Shown piece by piece: positions 10,530 to 20,605 of a stretch of 64,000 nucleotides of DNA. Each line of letters starts with the position of its first letter. Positions within the stretch are counted from its first letter, which is position 1. The translations under genes were made by a program, and so were the position numbers. The notes below the pieces were generated by a model, which saw nothing but the letters and a program-made list of their open reading frames with translations, had not been told where the DNA came from and made no database searches. The DNA is from Dermacentor variabilis. Lineage: Eukaryota; Arthropoda; Arachnida; Ixodida; Ixodidae. The stretch covers positions 34,679,615 through 34,743,614 of the forward strand of contig NC_134573.1 in the NCBI RefSeq assembly GCF_050947875.1. Reading direction: 5' to 3'.

Positions 10530-10815
10530 CCATTACATGTGTAAATTTTATATTTCGCAGACTGAGCGATGTGTGAAAACGAGATTAAATAGCACCATAA
10601 ATCACTGTGGACCGCAAGCTCTTCAAATTTGCCCCAACAGTTTCGCAGTTGCGGGTGTGCCCCTTTATTTAGTGAAGCACGTTTGTGGTGTGGTCAATTT
10701 ACAAGAAAATTGACAGGTACTTCTTTTGTGAAGAAACATAGGGACTCGTTTACGAGCGTGCCGTCAATGGCGTACTATCGAGTGGGAGTTCCAGTTCTTG
10801 AACACGAGGCTTCGA
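10530..10815 (+). pseudogene. Penelope-like element, GIY-YIG endonuclease remnant
   Basis: The frame at 10535-10600 reads CKFYISQTERCVKTRLN, matching the GIY-YIG block of Penelope-like elements (usual form Y-V/I-GQTGRC-N-RL). After a frameshift the next frame reads FRSCGCAPLFSEA, the expected Cys-rich CxCxPLF block, then VKKHRDSFTSVPSM. No reverse transcriptase is found upstream, so this is a short 3' fragment. The Gly of the motif is Ser here, so it would be inactive even without the frameshift. Confidence 0.6.
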
Positions 10816-10917
10816 TCGTAATGGAAAGCATTATTTGCCCCATTCCAGGGATATTCGGTAGTTATATTTCTAGCCTCGTTTCGAACTTACGTGATCGAAA
10901 TAAATTCGTGGTGGACA

Positions 10918-11040
10918 GTGGAATTGAACCTCTGTCTTCTAGCACAGCAGCTCAATCCTCTGCCACGGCCGCTTGATGAAAACTCACGGGATCGTTTTGA
11001 TCAAGCGGCCGTGGCTCTACCCCCTAGGCCAGGATAGCAA
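10918..11040 (-). mobile_element. tRNA-derived SINE head split by a 54-nt hairpin
   Basis: On the minus strand there is a box A-like TGGCCTAGGGGG (11020-11031) and a box B-like GGTTCAATTCC (10920-10930). They are about 90 nt apart, instead of the usual 35-40. The excess is explained by a perfect hairpin: arms 10962-10977 and 11000-11015 (16 bp each) with a 22-nt loop. Without the hairpin the spacing is tRNA-like. It could also be two truncated SINE copies meeting head to head. Confidence 0.45.
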
Positions 11041-12756
11041 GCACACTCCTCTTGAGTGAACGCTCTTCGAGACGTTCGGCGTCAGATGAACGTTTCTCGC
11101 ATTATTCCCCCGTGGCAGCTCGCGCCTTGAGCAACTGTGTTTCACTGCACGCCCACCTTCGGGATTGGCCCCCACTTCCCAGTACTTTCCTTGTAGCAAA
11201 CGCTACGTAGAAACTGTGCGACAGTGTACCGCCTTCATGATGAGCCCAGGTCCAACAAGTTTTAAGGTTTCATCGCCAGAGTGCAAATGCCGTCGTTGTT
11301 TTAACATAGGCCACAGAACGTAATCTTAGGTACGCGCAATCGTAGAACGCGGAATCACTGACGACGTCATAATCCATGTGCTTTTTTTTTGGCGCTGACG
11401 CTCGGCCAATACCTATGCATGGGAGCAAATGACCGGCATGTCGTAAGCCCGCGTTGAACGGCTGGCGTAGAAATTTTGCCGTCGCCATCGCACGGTCGTC
11501 GTCCCGGCCGTCTTGCTGCTGTCGCCGCCCCCACGCTCGCGTAGGACACATAGCTGCTCGTCTTACACACATAGGCTGGTCCACCCCCCTGGTAACGCTC
11601 TGCATAATCCTAAACGAAGCTCTGTAGCAAGCTACCAGTCAAGAGAGGGGGAGAGAGAGATATCAAAGAGAGAAAAGGCAGGGAGGTCGACCAGATGAGC
11701 GTCCGGTTTGCTACCCTACACTGGAGGTGAGAGAAAGGGGAATAGAAGAAAGAATAGAAGAAGTAAGTGATGACTGTGTGCAGTGAAGCACCGTGACACC
11801 AAAGTGGAGTTCCATAGCTGGTGATCTGCGTTGATGACATCTGGGACGACCAAAAGGCCAATGGTCCTTGCGCGAATAGGAGGCTGCGGGCAAGCTATGT
11901 GGCTTACTCCAGACTTGCAAGCACTGGATTAAGAGCATCGAGCACTTGCACTACACTTCGCCAGCCAAATGCTTGGCATAACATCGCTTCCCATAGTGCG
12001 TAGGATCTACTTCATGTTTTTGGGTCATGTTTGTTTTTGTTTTTCTGTCATACCTACGCCCATGCGTGATTTTAACGTGTAATGCTTACATATTCTTCGT
12101 CGGCTTCTAATAAATATTAGTGGCTAATTCAGAACCGTATTTCGCGGCCACTTTTCTCTGTGTTGTGTCCATGTTCTCTGACGTCGTTCGAACACGTTAT
12201 ATATCGGATCACCTTACCTTTTTTTATCCTCGAAACTTTGTAAAATTAATCGAGGCCTGTACTCTTGCTTGCTGATTCCTGCTGCACTTGCGTCAGTAGT
12301 GTACATCTGCGACGTTGGTGTACTTTATTATGTTCTGTGATATTGTCATTTGATTTACAATTAATGCTCGCGTCAATAGTACTCGGAATATTACAGTGAA
12401 AGGTAACAAAGTAACGTATAACCTTTTTTTAGGTATGCGGGTTTAGGCAAGAAAGTCAGTATTTCACGACAATTTGGAACAGGAAAATATACACAGGCTG
12501 AGAATTGTACCTAATCATCTTGCTCTCTAGAGAAGTCGCAGCATGTGTGCATCAAATGCACGACAAAGTAAATTGGCTCTCATTTGTACCAGGAATCAGT
12601 CAAAACTCAATAATCTTCATATTGCCTTGATAGGCGCATTGCTATCAAGATAAGAATGATGTAAAACTTGGCTTGCCTCCACACCGGCGAACTCACATAG
12701 CTGGGGGAGGCATTGAATGTTTACCTCGTTGCGACCAATGCTCGTTACACGAATCT
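11041..12756. other. No recognisable gene
   Basis: No domain-bearing frame is present. A purine-rich GAGAGA stretch lies at 11641-11680. The segment 11700-11780 (GTTTGCTACCCTACACTGG and following A/G-rich sequence) resembles dispersed repeats I remember from tick genomes, but has no second copy here. From about 12000 to 12756 the sequence is AT-rich and appears unique. Confidence 0.45.
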
Positions 12757-12854
12757 TTTTAACTTTTGCTGCCGATTAAGGTTACAGACGAAAACTGCGT
12801 TTAAGTTTTAACTTTTGCTGCCGATTAAGGTTACAGACGAAAACTGCGTTTAAG
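12757..12854 (+). repeat. Perfect 49-bp tandem duplication
   Basis: 12757-12805 and 12806-12854 are identical over 49 bp. The perfect identity indicates a recent event. There is no gene around it. Confidence 0.95.
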
Positions 12855-13079
12855 AGATTGCGCAATTATGCCATAAAGTATTGCAACATATTTGTTTCAT
12901 CATTGACCAAGGGTATCTGAAAGCGCGGTTTTGTTGGTACTTAATGAGCATTAACATTCCTCGTGGCAATATTAACTTTGCTGCCGTTTATTCATACCAC
13001 ACGCTACTGGAAGAGTTTGTTCACGTGCTCCGGTTTGCTATGCACGAAACAGACGAAACTGGACGACAAACACAAAAAC

Positions 13080-13275
13080 ACAGCAAACGCTCCCTCCCCC
13101 CCCCCCACAAACAGATACACACACGCACATACGCAAGCTCACGTACACACAGGCACACACATACACGTCTGCACGCTTACGTACACAGACGCACGCGCAG
13201 ACAGACGCAGGCACGCATGTACATGCATGCACAGACAGGCACACGGACACACACATACAGACACACACACGTTCG
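13080..13275. repeat. Imperfect CA-rich microsatellite
   Basis: Interrupted ACAC/GCAC repeats preceded by a C homopolymer. Open frames here (for example 13038-13268 on the minus strand) are low-complexity artefacts. Confidence 0.85.
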
Positions 13276-14460
13276 ATTGATCTCGGGGAGTATAGTGAAC
13301 TAAGATTTACCGGGCATTGTAGTGCGAACCTAAAGACTCACGAAATTTTAGAAACTCAAGGCGAAGACAACCAATTAGGTTATGCAACCTTCCGGTAACG
13401 AGCGCCTGCACGGTGCGTAGGCAGAGTCCTCCAGGTGACGTCACACGCGAGACTATGCCACACGCAGGAGGACGCCGCTCAAGCATAATAAGTTGATGCT
13501 TACGCGCAAACATATTTCTAAAGATGTAAATATTTACATAAGGAGAAACTCTCATCCATACCGCCGACTCATTCGCTCAAGAAGAGCAGCCATGAACATT
13601 GGCACCTGCATTAAGAGTGACACCCAACCTCGACTTCATCAAGCATCCGGCCACAGTGAACTTTAAACTTTCGCATTTGGTTGAGGTCAAAGTTGAGGTT
13701 GAGCTCGGCGCGCGCGGGCAGCCGCTTTTCTTTTCTCGCCGGTACTGCAGCGGGACCGTAACACTCGCCGCTGTCCGCCCCCCGAGTGCCACAGGGGCTC
13801 ACACGATCGGTCTCTCCGGGTGGAAACTCCCGTCGCCTCTCTTCTGGCAGCTTGAGACGACCGCGGGGGCGAGGGCATGGGGAGAAGCTCTCGGACAGCA
13901 ACATGTACAGTGCGTACTGAATTCTGATTCACCCGGGGAGCCCTCTTGCTGGCCGCCGAAAGTCCCCGACCCGAGGCGAGTGCGGACCTGTTCGCTGCTT
14001 CTGTTCTGGGGGATATGCCAAATAGGCACGGCACACGTGCGTGGCCATATTACACCGGTCGCCCTCGGAGGCTATCGAGCTGAAGGAATATTACGGTGGT
14101 CGGGAGCCATCCTCCGAAGTAGCGGTGTGCTACTCGAGGCTTGGCTACCTTGGCTTGTGGTGTGCTCCGGCGTTTTCTTCTACTGTTGCGTTACCCTTGA
14201 ATTGCCGGAGTTTAGGCTCGAGAGCGCTGCACGTGTTAGGCGTGATATACTTACACAACACCAAGATAGTTATATAATAAACGCCTTCCTCGTACTCTGG
14301 GCCTTCTTGCGGCGCTTTGTCTCACTCCCAGCGAAGATCGAGCTACAGCGTCCGCTTCGGTAACACGAAACGCATGCCACTAGGCTTATCGTCTCTTGTG
14401 GGCTCGCAAGGTGGTGTCGGCGACTCCTAGTGGAACACCGCGCGATAGAGGCCACAGTTT
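13276..14460. other. Upstream region of the sHSP gene with one long uncharacterised frame
   Basis: A 254-codon open frame (13599-14363, plus) lies in GC-rich sequence. Its translation shows no domain I recognise and has uneven composition. It has one possible membrane-like stretch near residues 185-205. Open frames overlap it on the opposite strand too, as expected from GC richness. I regard it as probably non-coding, perhaps part of an old repeat or solo LTR (a TATAATAAA-like string occurs at about 14273-14281). Confidence 0.35.
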
Positions 14461-14506
14461 TTCCAGAAGCTGGGTGCACCAGTGTCTGTCTTCGAGTTCA
14501 TTTAAA
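14461..14506 (+). promoter_or_regulatory. Candidate heat-shock element and TATA-like box
   Basis: TTCCAGAA at 14461-14468 is a perfect pair of inverted heat-shock units (TTCnnGAA), as bound by HSF. A third adjacent unit is not clear. TTTAAA at 14501-14506 lies about 33 bp further on and could act as a TATA-like box, placing transcription start near 14530, about 110 bp before the ATG. The fit with the encoded small heat shock protein is good, but an 8-bp site can arise by chance. Confidence 0.4.
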
Positions 14507-14638
14507 GGACGGCCCACGGTACGCAGAGATCTAGTTGAAAACAGGCAGCGCCACTCCCTTGCTCACACTGACTGTTCGATTCCGCGTGTGCAGGGCGCAA
14601 GCCTAGAACACGTGCAGCGCTAGCAGACAGAAGGAGGC

Positions 14639-15066
14639 ATGGCGCGCAGCCTGGTTCCCTCGGCGTGGTTCCCCGGCCGCGACTGGTGGTCGGACACGTG
14701 GGACGCGCCCAGCAGCCGGCTGTTCGACCAGCACTTCGGCACCCCGCTGCTGGACGACGACCTGCGGGCGCTGAGGCCCACGCGGATCGGCATGCGAGCC
14801 CCATTCCGCAGACAGCTGTCCAGGGGAGCAGGAGGCGGCGGCGGAGTGTCCGAGCTACGAAACGAGCCGGACTCTTTCCAGGTGAGTGAACATGTGGTAT
14901 AGGCCTAACGCACTGCTAGCGGGAACGAAGGTTGCACTAGAGAGCTGCATACAACCACGACCTGGACGGTAAAGTGGCGCTCTGACGCATACTGTCGTCC
15001 CATTAACTTTCTTGGGTGCACACACATGGACACGCACACGCCCGCACGCACGCACGCACGCACGCC

Positions 15067-15106
<40 letters not shown>

Positions 15107-15110
15107 CACA

Positions 15111-15184
<74 letters not shown>

Positions 15185-15686
15185 TTAGAAAATAAGAACG
15201 GCAGAACAGCCGCCACGGCAGACCTCCATATGTAAGGTAACTGTGGATTCAGCTGCCGTCTGCATCTTTTTGACCGCAGCAGTTAATTTGCCTAATGCTT
15301 TCTCTAACTTCTTTGTTTGTTTCCTCCAAGAAGCGGCCCGTTTGAATATATGGACTCACGCGGTGCAGGTGATGCTTGACGTGAGCCACTTCTCGCCGGA
15401 GGAGATCACGGTGAAGACGGTGGACCGGTGCATCAGCGTATCGGCACGTCACGAGGAGCGCATGGACGAGCACGGGTTTGTTTCTCGCGAGTTCACCCGG
15501 CGCTACGTGCTGCCCGAGGACACGCTGCCCGAGCAGGTGTCCTCCACGCTGTCTCCCGACGGCGTGCTCACCATCACGGCGCCCAAGAAGCCACCCGCCT
15601 CGGCGCCCAACGAGCGCATCGTGCCCATCGCCGTGCAGGGAGCCGCCGCGCTGCCCTTGCCCGTGCCCGTGCAACACGAGCCCTGA
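14639..15686 (+). CDS. Small heat shock protein (Hsp20/alpha-crystallin family), two exons
   Basis: Coding segments are 14639-14881 and 15369-15686, giving 186 residues. The exon 1/intron boundary is CAG|GTGAGT and the acceptor is GTGCAG|GTG; both exons stay in frame (81 and 105 codons). Small heat shock proteins are ATP-independent chaperones that form oligomers, usually cytosolic, and hold unfolding proteins. Exon 1 encodes the N-terminal arm, with the conserved SRLFDQHFG (residues about 25-33) and a Gly run near residue 65. The alpha-crystallin domain runs from about residue 74 to 160: FQVMLDVSHFSPEEITVK, then HEERMDEHGFVSREFTRRY, then SPDGVLTITAPKK. The C-terminal tail holds IVPI, the I-x-I/V type motif that docks on neighbouring subunits. 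The ATG is the first in frame before SRLFDQHFG, and no N-terminal signal is seen. Key family residues are all present, so the gene looks intact. The intron carries GCAC and CA microsatellites. No other host gene lies nearby. Confidence 0.95.
15039..15182. repeat. GCAC and CA microsatellites inside the sHSP intron
   Basis: (CGCA)n from about 15039 to 15110, then uninterrupted (CA)n to 15182, within the intron 14882-15368. They are likely to vary in length between individuals. Apparent frames here are artefacts. Confidence 0.95.
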
Positions 15687-15696
15687 GACAGCGCCC

Positions 15697-15702
15697 AATA
15701 AA
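15697..15702 (+). promoter_or_regulatory. Polyadenylation signal of the sHSP gene
   Basis: AATAAA starts 11 bp after the stop codon, so the 3' untranslated region would be very short (cleavage expected at about 15715-15730). Confidence 0.7.
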
Positions 15703-15844
15703 AGCCTCTTTGGCACCATACACGGCTCGAATGCCTCGAATGCGTTCAGGAACGATTGCTTGTCTGCCTGATTTGAGACTGAAATCGGTCAGCTGGGGAG
15801 GAAGACGAGGATGATGGTAAAACGTTTACTGACAATAAAGTCGC

Positions 15845-16593
15845 AGTTTCGCCCGAAAGGTGAAGCATCGATTGAGATAGCAAATTAATAGACAGCTATG
15901 CGAAGAAAGGATAGTAGTTTTGTCGGCTGTATAAACTTGGATACCTTCGCTTACTAACTGAATTAACAAGCACGGTGCCTGCGCGCACAGGCAAACAGGA
16001 ACACATCTCACTCGATGACTGCGGACACTCGCTGTCAAAACGCTGGCGTGAGGAAGCGCGGCAGCAGCAGCGAGCGAAGCTACTTTCGTGCTGTATATCG
16101 CTTCAACGCAGACTGAGCGGCGAGAACCAAGCACGCCGTCTCAGATCGCTTACAAGGTGCGAAGCGCGCGACCGCGCTTCGGTGCGCAAACTAGGCATTG
16201 CTGGCGCACTAGAAGCCACCCCCCCAACTCCCTCCCGCGTTGCCTCCCCACCTTCCTTCATTTGGCGCGCGAGATTGAGCTGCGATCGTCGTTCCCCTTG
16301 CGCCTGGTCGCGGAATACTCACTTGCTGCTGTAGTATCCCCCTTCCCTCCCTCCCTCCTATCACCCCACGGCCTTTCGCGCGATGAAAGATGACGCGCTT
16401 GCTCTCCGCTTTCTTCCCCCGCGTGCGACAGACTGAGGCGCGATCGTCGAATCCCTCGCGTGCTAGCACTCGCACATACAGCATATGGTGCGCGGCGACA
16501 GTGTTATGCGCCTTGGGCTTTATATGAAACACCACTCAGACGCCGACGGCAAGAATGCGCCTGGGGTGTCCATATAATCGCTATCGCAATAAA
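15845..16593 (+). repeat. Dispersed repeat family A, longest copy
   Basis: It starts CAGTTTCGCCCGAAAGG-GAAGCAT and ends GTCCATATAATCGCTATCGC-AATAAA. Copies or parts occur at 19083-19330, 19954-20605 (inverted) and 3337-3470. There is no coding capacity. It looks like a non-autonomous transposon of about 0.65-0.75 kb. The ends contain related GCTATC/GATAGC words in opposite orientation, but clear terminal inverted repeats were not resolved by eye. Confidence 0.65.
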
Positions 16594-16825
16594 ATAATAT
16601 AACGCGATGATACGGACTGTGCTGGCTGCCCGGCTCGCCACACCAGTCACGCGAGTCCGAGCTCTACAGCACCGCTTTTCACTATTCTGGGGTACGGTTT
16701 GGATAAAGGTCTGGGGAGGATATCTGAAGTGTTCGGACAAGTACAGGTGGCGGGATAGAGGGTAGCGAATCGGCACAGTGTGAATCACTGAGGGAGTGCA
16801 GATTTTTGGGCTAATTGGTTCATTG

Positions 16826-16950
16826 CATCAATTGAAGTCGTAGCGCTGGATTGACACGGACAAGAAAGGCGACAGGACGTGCGACAAGATTGCGCACGTC
16901 CTGTCGTCTTTTTTGTCCGTGTCAATCCAGCGCTATGATTTCAGTTGATG
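16826..16950. repeat. Foldback element with 58-bp arms
   Basis: Arms 16826-16883 and 16893-16950 are inverted copies with five differences over 58 bp, separated by a 9-bp loop. The transcript would form one long hairpin. Size and shape fit a foldback or MITE-like repeat. A microRNA precursor is less likely because the arms are too long and too perfect. Confidence 0.85.
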
Positions 16951-17000
16951 GTCTTAGGGATCACAGAAAGGTACAGTTGACATGGAAACACTCTAATTTA

Positions 17001-17556
17001 TGTTGAATTCCAATGGCGGAGTCGGAGCAAGTTTTTCTGCTCGTTTCGGAGCAAGTTTGTTCCAATGGCAGAGTGAGGGCGGGAGTAAGGTGTTCCAATG
17101 AGAGAGTCGGAGGGGATTCAGAGAGGGAGTCATTCCGTGGAGCAGAAAGAGATGCTCCGCCAAAATCGGCGGAGTGGACCGCAACTCTGCGTGACGTATT
17201 TCCTTTACCACGTTTGTCTGCTGGGAGGCGCCACCGGTCACGACTCGCGAGGAAGCAAAAGCTGCTGCACGCTTGGCGAGATATCCATTCCGCACTTAAA
17301 AAAAAACAAAAAAAACGGGTGAACGGCGCTGAAGAGACAAGTGACCGGTGCGGCGGTGCCGGGAGCAAACAGCGGAAGGAAATGACAACACACAAGGTAT
17401 CCTGGGTAACTCTGTGATAGAACTTCCGCTTCCGCCTTGCTCCAGCGGCGCAGGTTGCGTTCCACTCGCGGATCTGGAGACGTTGCTCTGCGCCTGAGTC
17501 GAGTGCTCGCTCGCGGAGTCCGTCGGCTGCTCCGACTCCGCCATTGGAATTCAACA
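17001..17556. mobile_element. MITE with 29-bp perfect terminal inverted repeats and TTA duplication
   Basis: 17001-17029 and 17528-17556 are exact reverse complements over 29 bp (start TGTTGAATTCCAATGGCGGA). TTA occurs on both flanks (16998-17000 and 17557-17559). A 3-bp TWA duplication is typical of PIF/Harbinger elements. The length of 556 bp and lack of a transposase fit a MITE. Subterminal copies of TTCCAATG-AGAGT occur near 17059 and 17093, as often seen for transposase-binding repeats. Perfect ends suggest recent movement. Confidence 0.88.
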
Positions 17557-17701
17557 TTAGAACGGATAAAGAATTCACGGGAAGAAGAAGACGAAGTGAC
17601 AAACAGTAGCCGACCAATGGTAAGCCACTTATTAGGCTACTGTTGATCGAAATTAGACCAATTAAAAACGCGCCAGCCAACTACGTCTACAATTTCAGCA
17701 C

Positions 17702-17737
17702 AACGTTTCGAAATGACACCGACTTCTTCACCAGGGG
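17702..17737 (-). ncRNA. Decayed hammerhead-ribozyme-like motif of a Penelope-like element
   Basis: On the minus strand the sequence reads CCCCTGGTGAAGAAGTCGG followed by TGTCATTTCGAAACGTT. This fits the hammerhead core order CUGAUGA, stem II, GAAAC seen in terminal repeats of Penelope-like elements. Stem II can form GAAGT with ATTTC. The core reads CTGGTGA, so the invariant A6 is G, which should abolish cleavage. No coding part of the element is adjacent. Confidence 0.45.
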
Positions 17738-17893
17738 CGATTTCGGCAAGCCGCACAAGCTATTTATTCATCCGGCGGGTGACCGTGGCGATCAGTGTCG
17801 CGAGAGACTACCTTGAGAATAGTGCCCTATGTTAAGCGAGTGGCAAAGATCCCAACAGGTGCTTCTGCATACGTTGGTATCGGTCTCAAAGGT

Positions 17894-18070
<177 letters not shown>

Positions 18071-18079
18071 GAGAAGGAA

Positions 18080-18565
18080 GGTACCATTGAAAAGGAAGGT
18101 GTACAATCAGTGCATTTTACCAGTGCTGACATATGGGGCAGTGACTTGGAGACTGACAAAGAAGCTTGAGAACAAGTTAAGAACCGCGTAAAGAGCGATG
18201 GAACGAAGTTTGCTAGGCATAACGTTAAGATACAGAAAGAGAGCGGTTTGGATCAGAGCAAACGGGTATAGACGATATTCTAATTGGCACCAAGAGGAAA
18301 AAATGGAGCTGGGCAGGTCATGTAATGCGCCGGTTAGGTAACCATTGGACCATTAGGGTTACATAATGGGTACCAAGAGAAGGAAAATGCAATTGAGGAC
18401 GACAAAAGACTAGGTGGAGCGATGAAATTAAAAAAATTCGCGGGCGCTCCTTGGAATCAGTTGGCGCAGGACAGGGGTAATTGGAGATCGCACGCACAAG
18501 CCTTCGTCCTGCAGTGGACATAAAACAGGCTGCTGCTGCTACTGATGATGATGATGATGATGTAT
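18080..18565 (+). mobile_element. RTE-type LINE tail, copy 1
   Basis: The plus-strand frame reads [22 protein letters not shown], a hallmark of RTE reverse transcriptase C-termini, followed by RAMERSLLGITLR and VMRRLGNHWTIRV. It ends in a (GAT)n tail (about 18542-18561). It is the same family as 24770-25745 and 26060-26437 but more decayed (stops and frameshifts). It is 5'-truncated at the CA microsatellite. Confidence 0.85.
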
Positions 18566-19082
18566 ATAAACAGGTGACATATGCAAGAGTAACGCACATA
18601 TGCGACCAAATTGTCCCTTGGAACAAGGATATTTTATTGCTTTATTTAGCTTCATTCTCATCTCAACTTTTCAATCAGCAATAAAGGCATCCGTGTTTCG
18701 TAAAATGTGTGAATTTCGGATCTGTCTGCTTTTATTTCAACATGCGGGTTGTTAGCTCAGTGCATGCGCAGCGTATAGACACCGCCGCTTCTTGTTTTCT
18801 CCGTCAAGTTACGATGCCATACTTCTCCGTTCACGCTAACTTCCGGCGAACAACCGTATTGCCTGAAAGAACGAATACAAAGCAAGAAACACAAGGGCCA
18901 GGTTGTTCAAAAGATAATGCGCTCCGAAAATATCTGGCAAGGTTTTGCAGCATGCGCGCTAGTTTGGAGTGTTATTTAGGAATATACATTGAAAGTTGAA
19001 TATACATTCAACTGCATTGTACTAATTACGCCAGAAACTACGGCACATTATTCAATTCTCTGGAACAAAAAATTAAATGAAA
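18566..19082. other. No recognisable gene
   Basis: AT-rich, apparently single-copy sequence. One 96-codon frame (18709-18999) shows no domain. Confidence 0.5.
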
Positions 19083-19330
19083 ATTCGCAGTTTCGCCCGA
19101 AAGGTGAAGCATTGACAGCGATAGTGAAGTACTAGACAACTAGACGAACTAAAGTTGGTAGTTTTATTGGCCATAAGAATTGCCGTAAATAAAGGCTTAA
19201 TAATTAAATTAACAAGCATTGTGCCACACGCTCACAGGCAAACACGAACGGATCTCACTCGTCGATCACGAACACCCGCTGTCCGAACGCTGGCGTAATG
19301 AAAAGCGCCAGCTGTGTAATACGTTGCCGA
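19083..19330 (+). repeat. Dispersed repeat family A, 5' part
   Basis: It begins CAGTTTCGCCCGAAAGGTGA as at 15845 and follows that copy through ACAGGCAAACA-GAACGGATCTCACTCG and CGCTGG-CGT to about 19330. The 3' part is missing or unrecognisable. Confidence 0.65.
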
Positions 19331-19953
19331 GAGAGCAGAGTGGGGGCAAAATTATGTGCCGCGTCCACAAAGAAAACGCTACATTCGGTGGGATTTAGCA
19401 TGCACAACCCTGAACTGAGCGATGCACTACGATTGTCGTAGAGGTGGGGAGGGGGGCTGCATGTAATGTTGGCCCTTCTCAGTTACACGATGCATGCTAA
19501 GGTCACTGCGAAACCGCGCGTTCTCACTGTGGGAATAATCCAAGAACGTTTGTATCCGACTGCACACGGTCCAAACACTTTTATCTCATCGAGCAACATC
19601 AGGACAGAAGATCCTTTACACTATGCACCTTATGTAGGTCTATTTCACAGCTGAAGCAGCAACGTGGACCCTGACGTCTCGCTTGCGTCGCCTTCGAACG
19701 TACCGACTAAAGAAAACGGGAAGAGCGAAGGGTGCCCTTCTGCCACCACCATAAACGGTATACTCGTGAGGGAAATGACTTGTAGTTGAAGACGGGTGTG
19801 GGCGTTCACGCAGGTCTGTACCCTTGCAGTACAAGAGGGGGAAGCTATGCCGAGGTCGTAGCTATAGTGGAAACAGACTGCAAGGCTGTGCGTCACACAA
19901 GAAATCTAGCTCGCTGAAGGAGTGATGGAAGGCCGGCTGCGTCATTTTTTTAT
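19331..19953. other. No recognisable gene
   Basis: No domain-bearing frame and no unit repeat. The stretch lies between two copies of repeat family A. Confidence 0.45.
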
Positions 19954-20605
19954 TATTGCGATGGCAATTATACGGACACTCCAAGCACATTTCTGCCATC
20001 GCCGTTAACTTGGCGTTCCGTATAAGGTCCAAACATAATAACATAATCGCCGCGCGTCATACGCTGTATGTTCGAATGAAAGCTTGTGAGGGTCAGCCGA
20101 CGACCGTGGTTCAATCTCGCGTGCGCGAGGGAGGAAGGGCGCCGTCTTCTGTCGCACGCGAAGCACGATGGGGTTGGGTGAGGCGAGGGAGGAGGGAGAT
20201 TGTGTTCTACTCTGGCAGCTGCTGCTTACGGCGCGGCCGCACGGCCACCGTATTTTGCAAGCGATCTTCGACCTGGACAAAATGCGCGCCCCCGCGGGCC
20301 TCATCTTCAAAGCGATCTGCGATGTGGACTAAGTACGCGCAGTGCCGGTAGCTTCGTATGCGCTGTGCCTGGGACATTTAGCTCGCTGCTTCTGCCGCGC
20401 TTCTTTACTCCGGCGTTTTGACAGCGCGTTTCTGGGGTCATCAAGTCAGGTGTGTTCATGTTTACCTGTGTTTGTTAATTTAGTTAATAAGCGAATGTTT
20501 GCAAGTTCACACGGCCGAAAAAACTAATATCGTCACTTCGTATCGCTGTCTACCAACTTGCTATCGCAATCGATGCTTCGCCTTTCGGGTTTCAATATAC
20601 TTTCA
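19954..20605 (-). repeat. Dispersed repeat family A, inverted copy
   Basis: The reverse complement starts with the CCGAAAGGCGAAGCATCGATTGCGATAGC end (20605-20545) and finishes with GAGTGTCCGTATAATTGCCA and TCGCAATAA (about 19990-19954). It is full length at about 650 bp. Together with 19083-19330 it forms an inverted pair. Confidence 0.65.

Noticed and set aside
13599..14363. 254-codon open frame upstream of the sHSP gene
   Set aside because: No domain, odd composition, overlapping open frames on the other strand and GC-rich sequence make chance the likelier explanation. It is kept only as a low-confidence note.
14855..15235. Cys/Val- and Thr/His-repeat proteins from CA repeats (also at 13038-13303 and 17792-18191)
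   Set aside because: These are translations of microsatellites.
15243..15686. 147-codon continuous frame that could be a single-exon sHSP start
   Set aside because: The residues before the VMLDVSHF block do not resemble any sHSP and lie in the intron; the spliced model restores FQVMLDV and the conserved N-terminal SRLFDQHFG.
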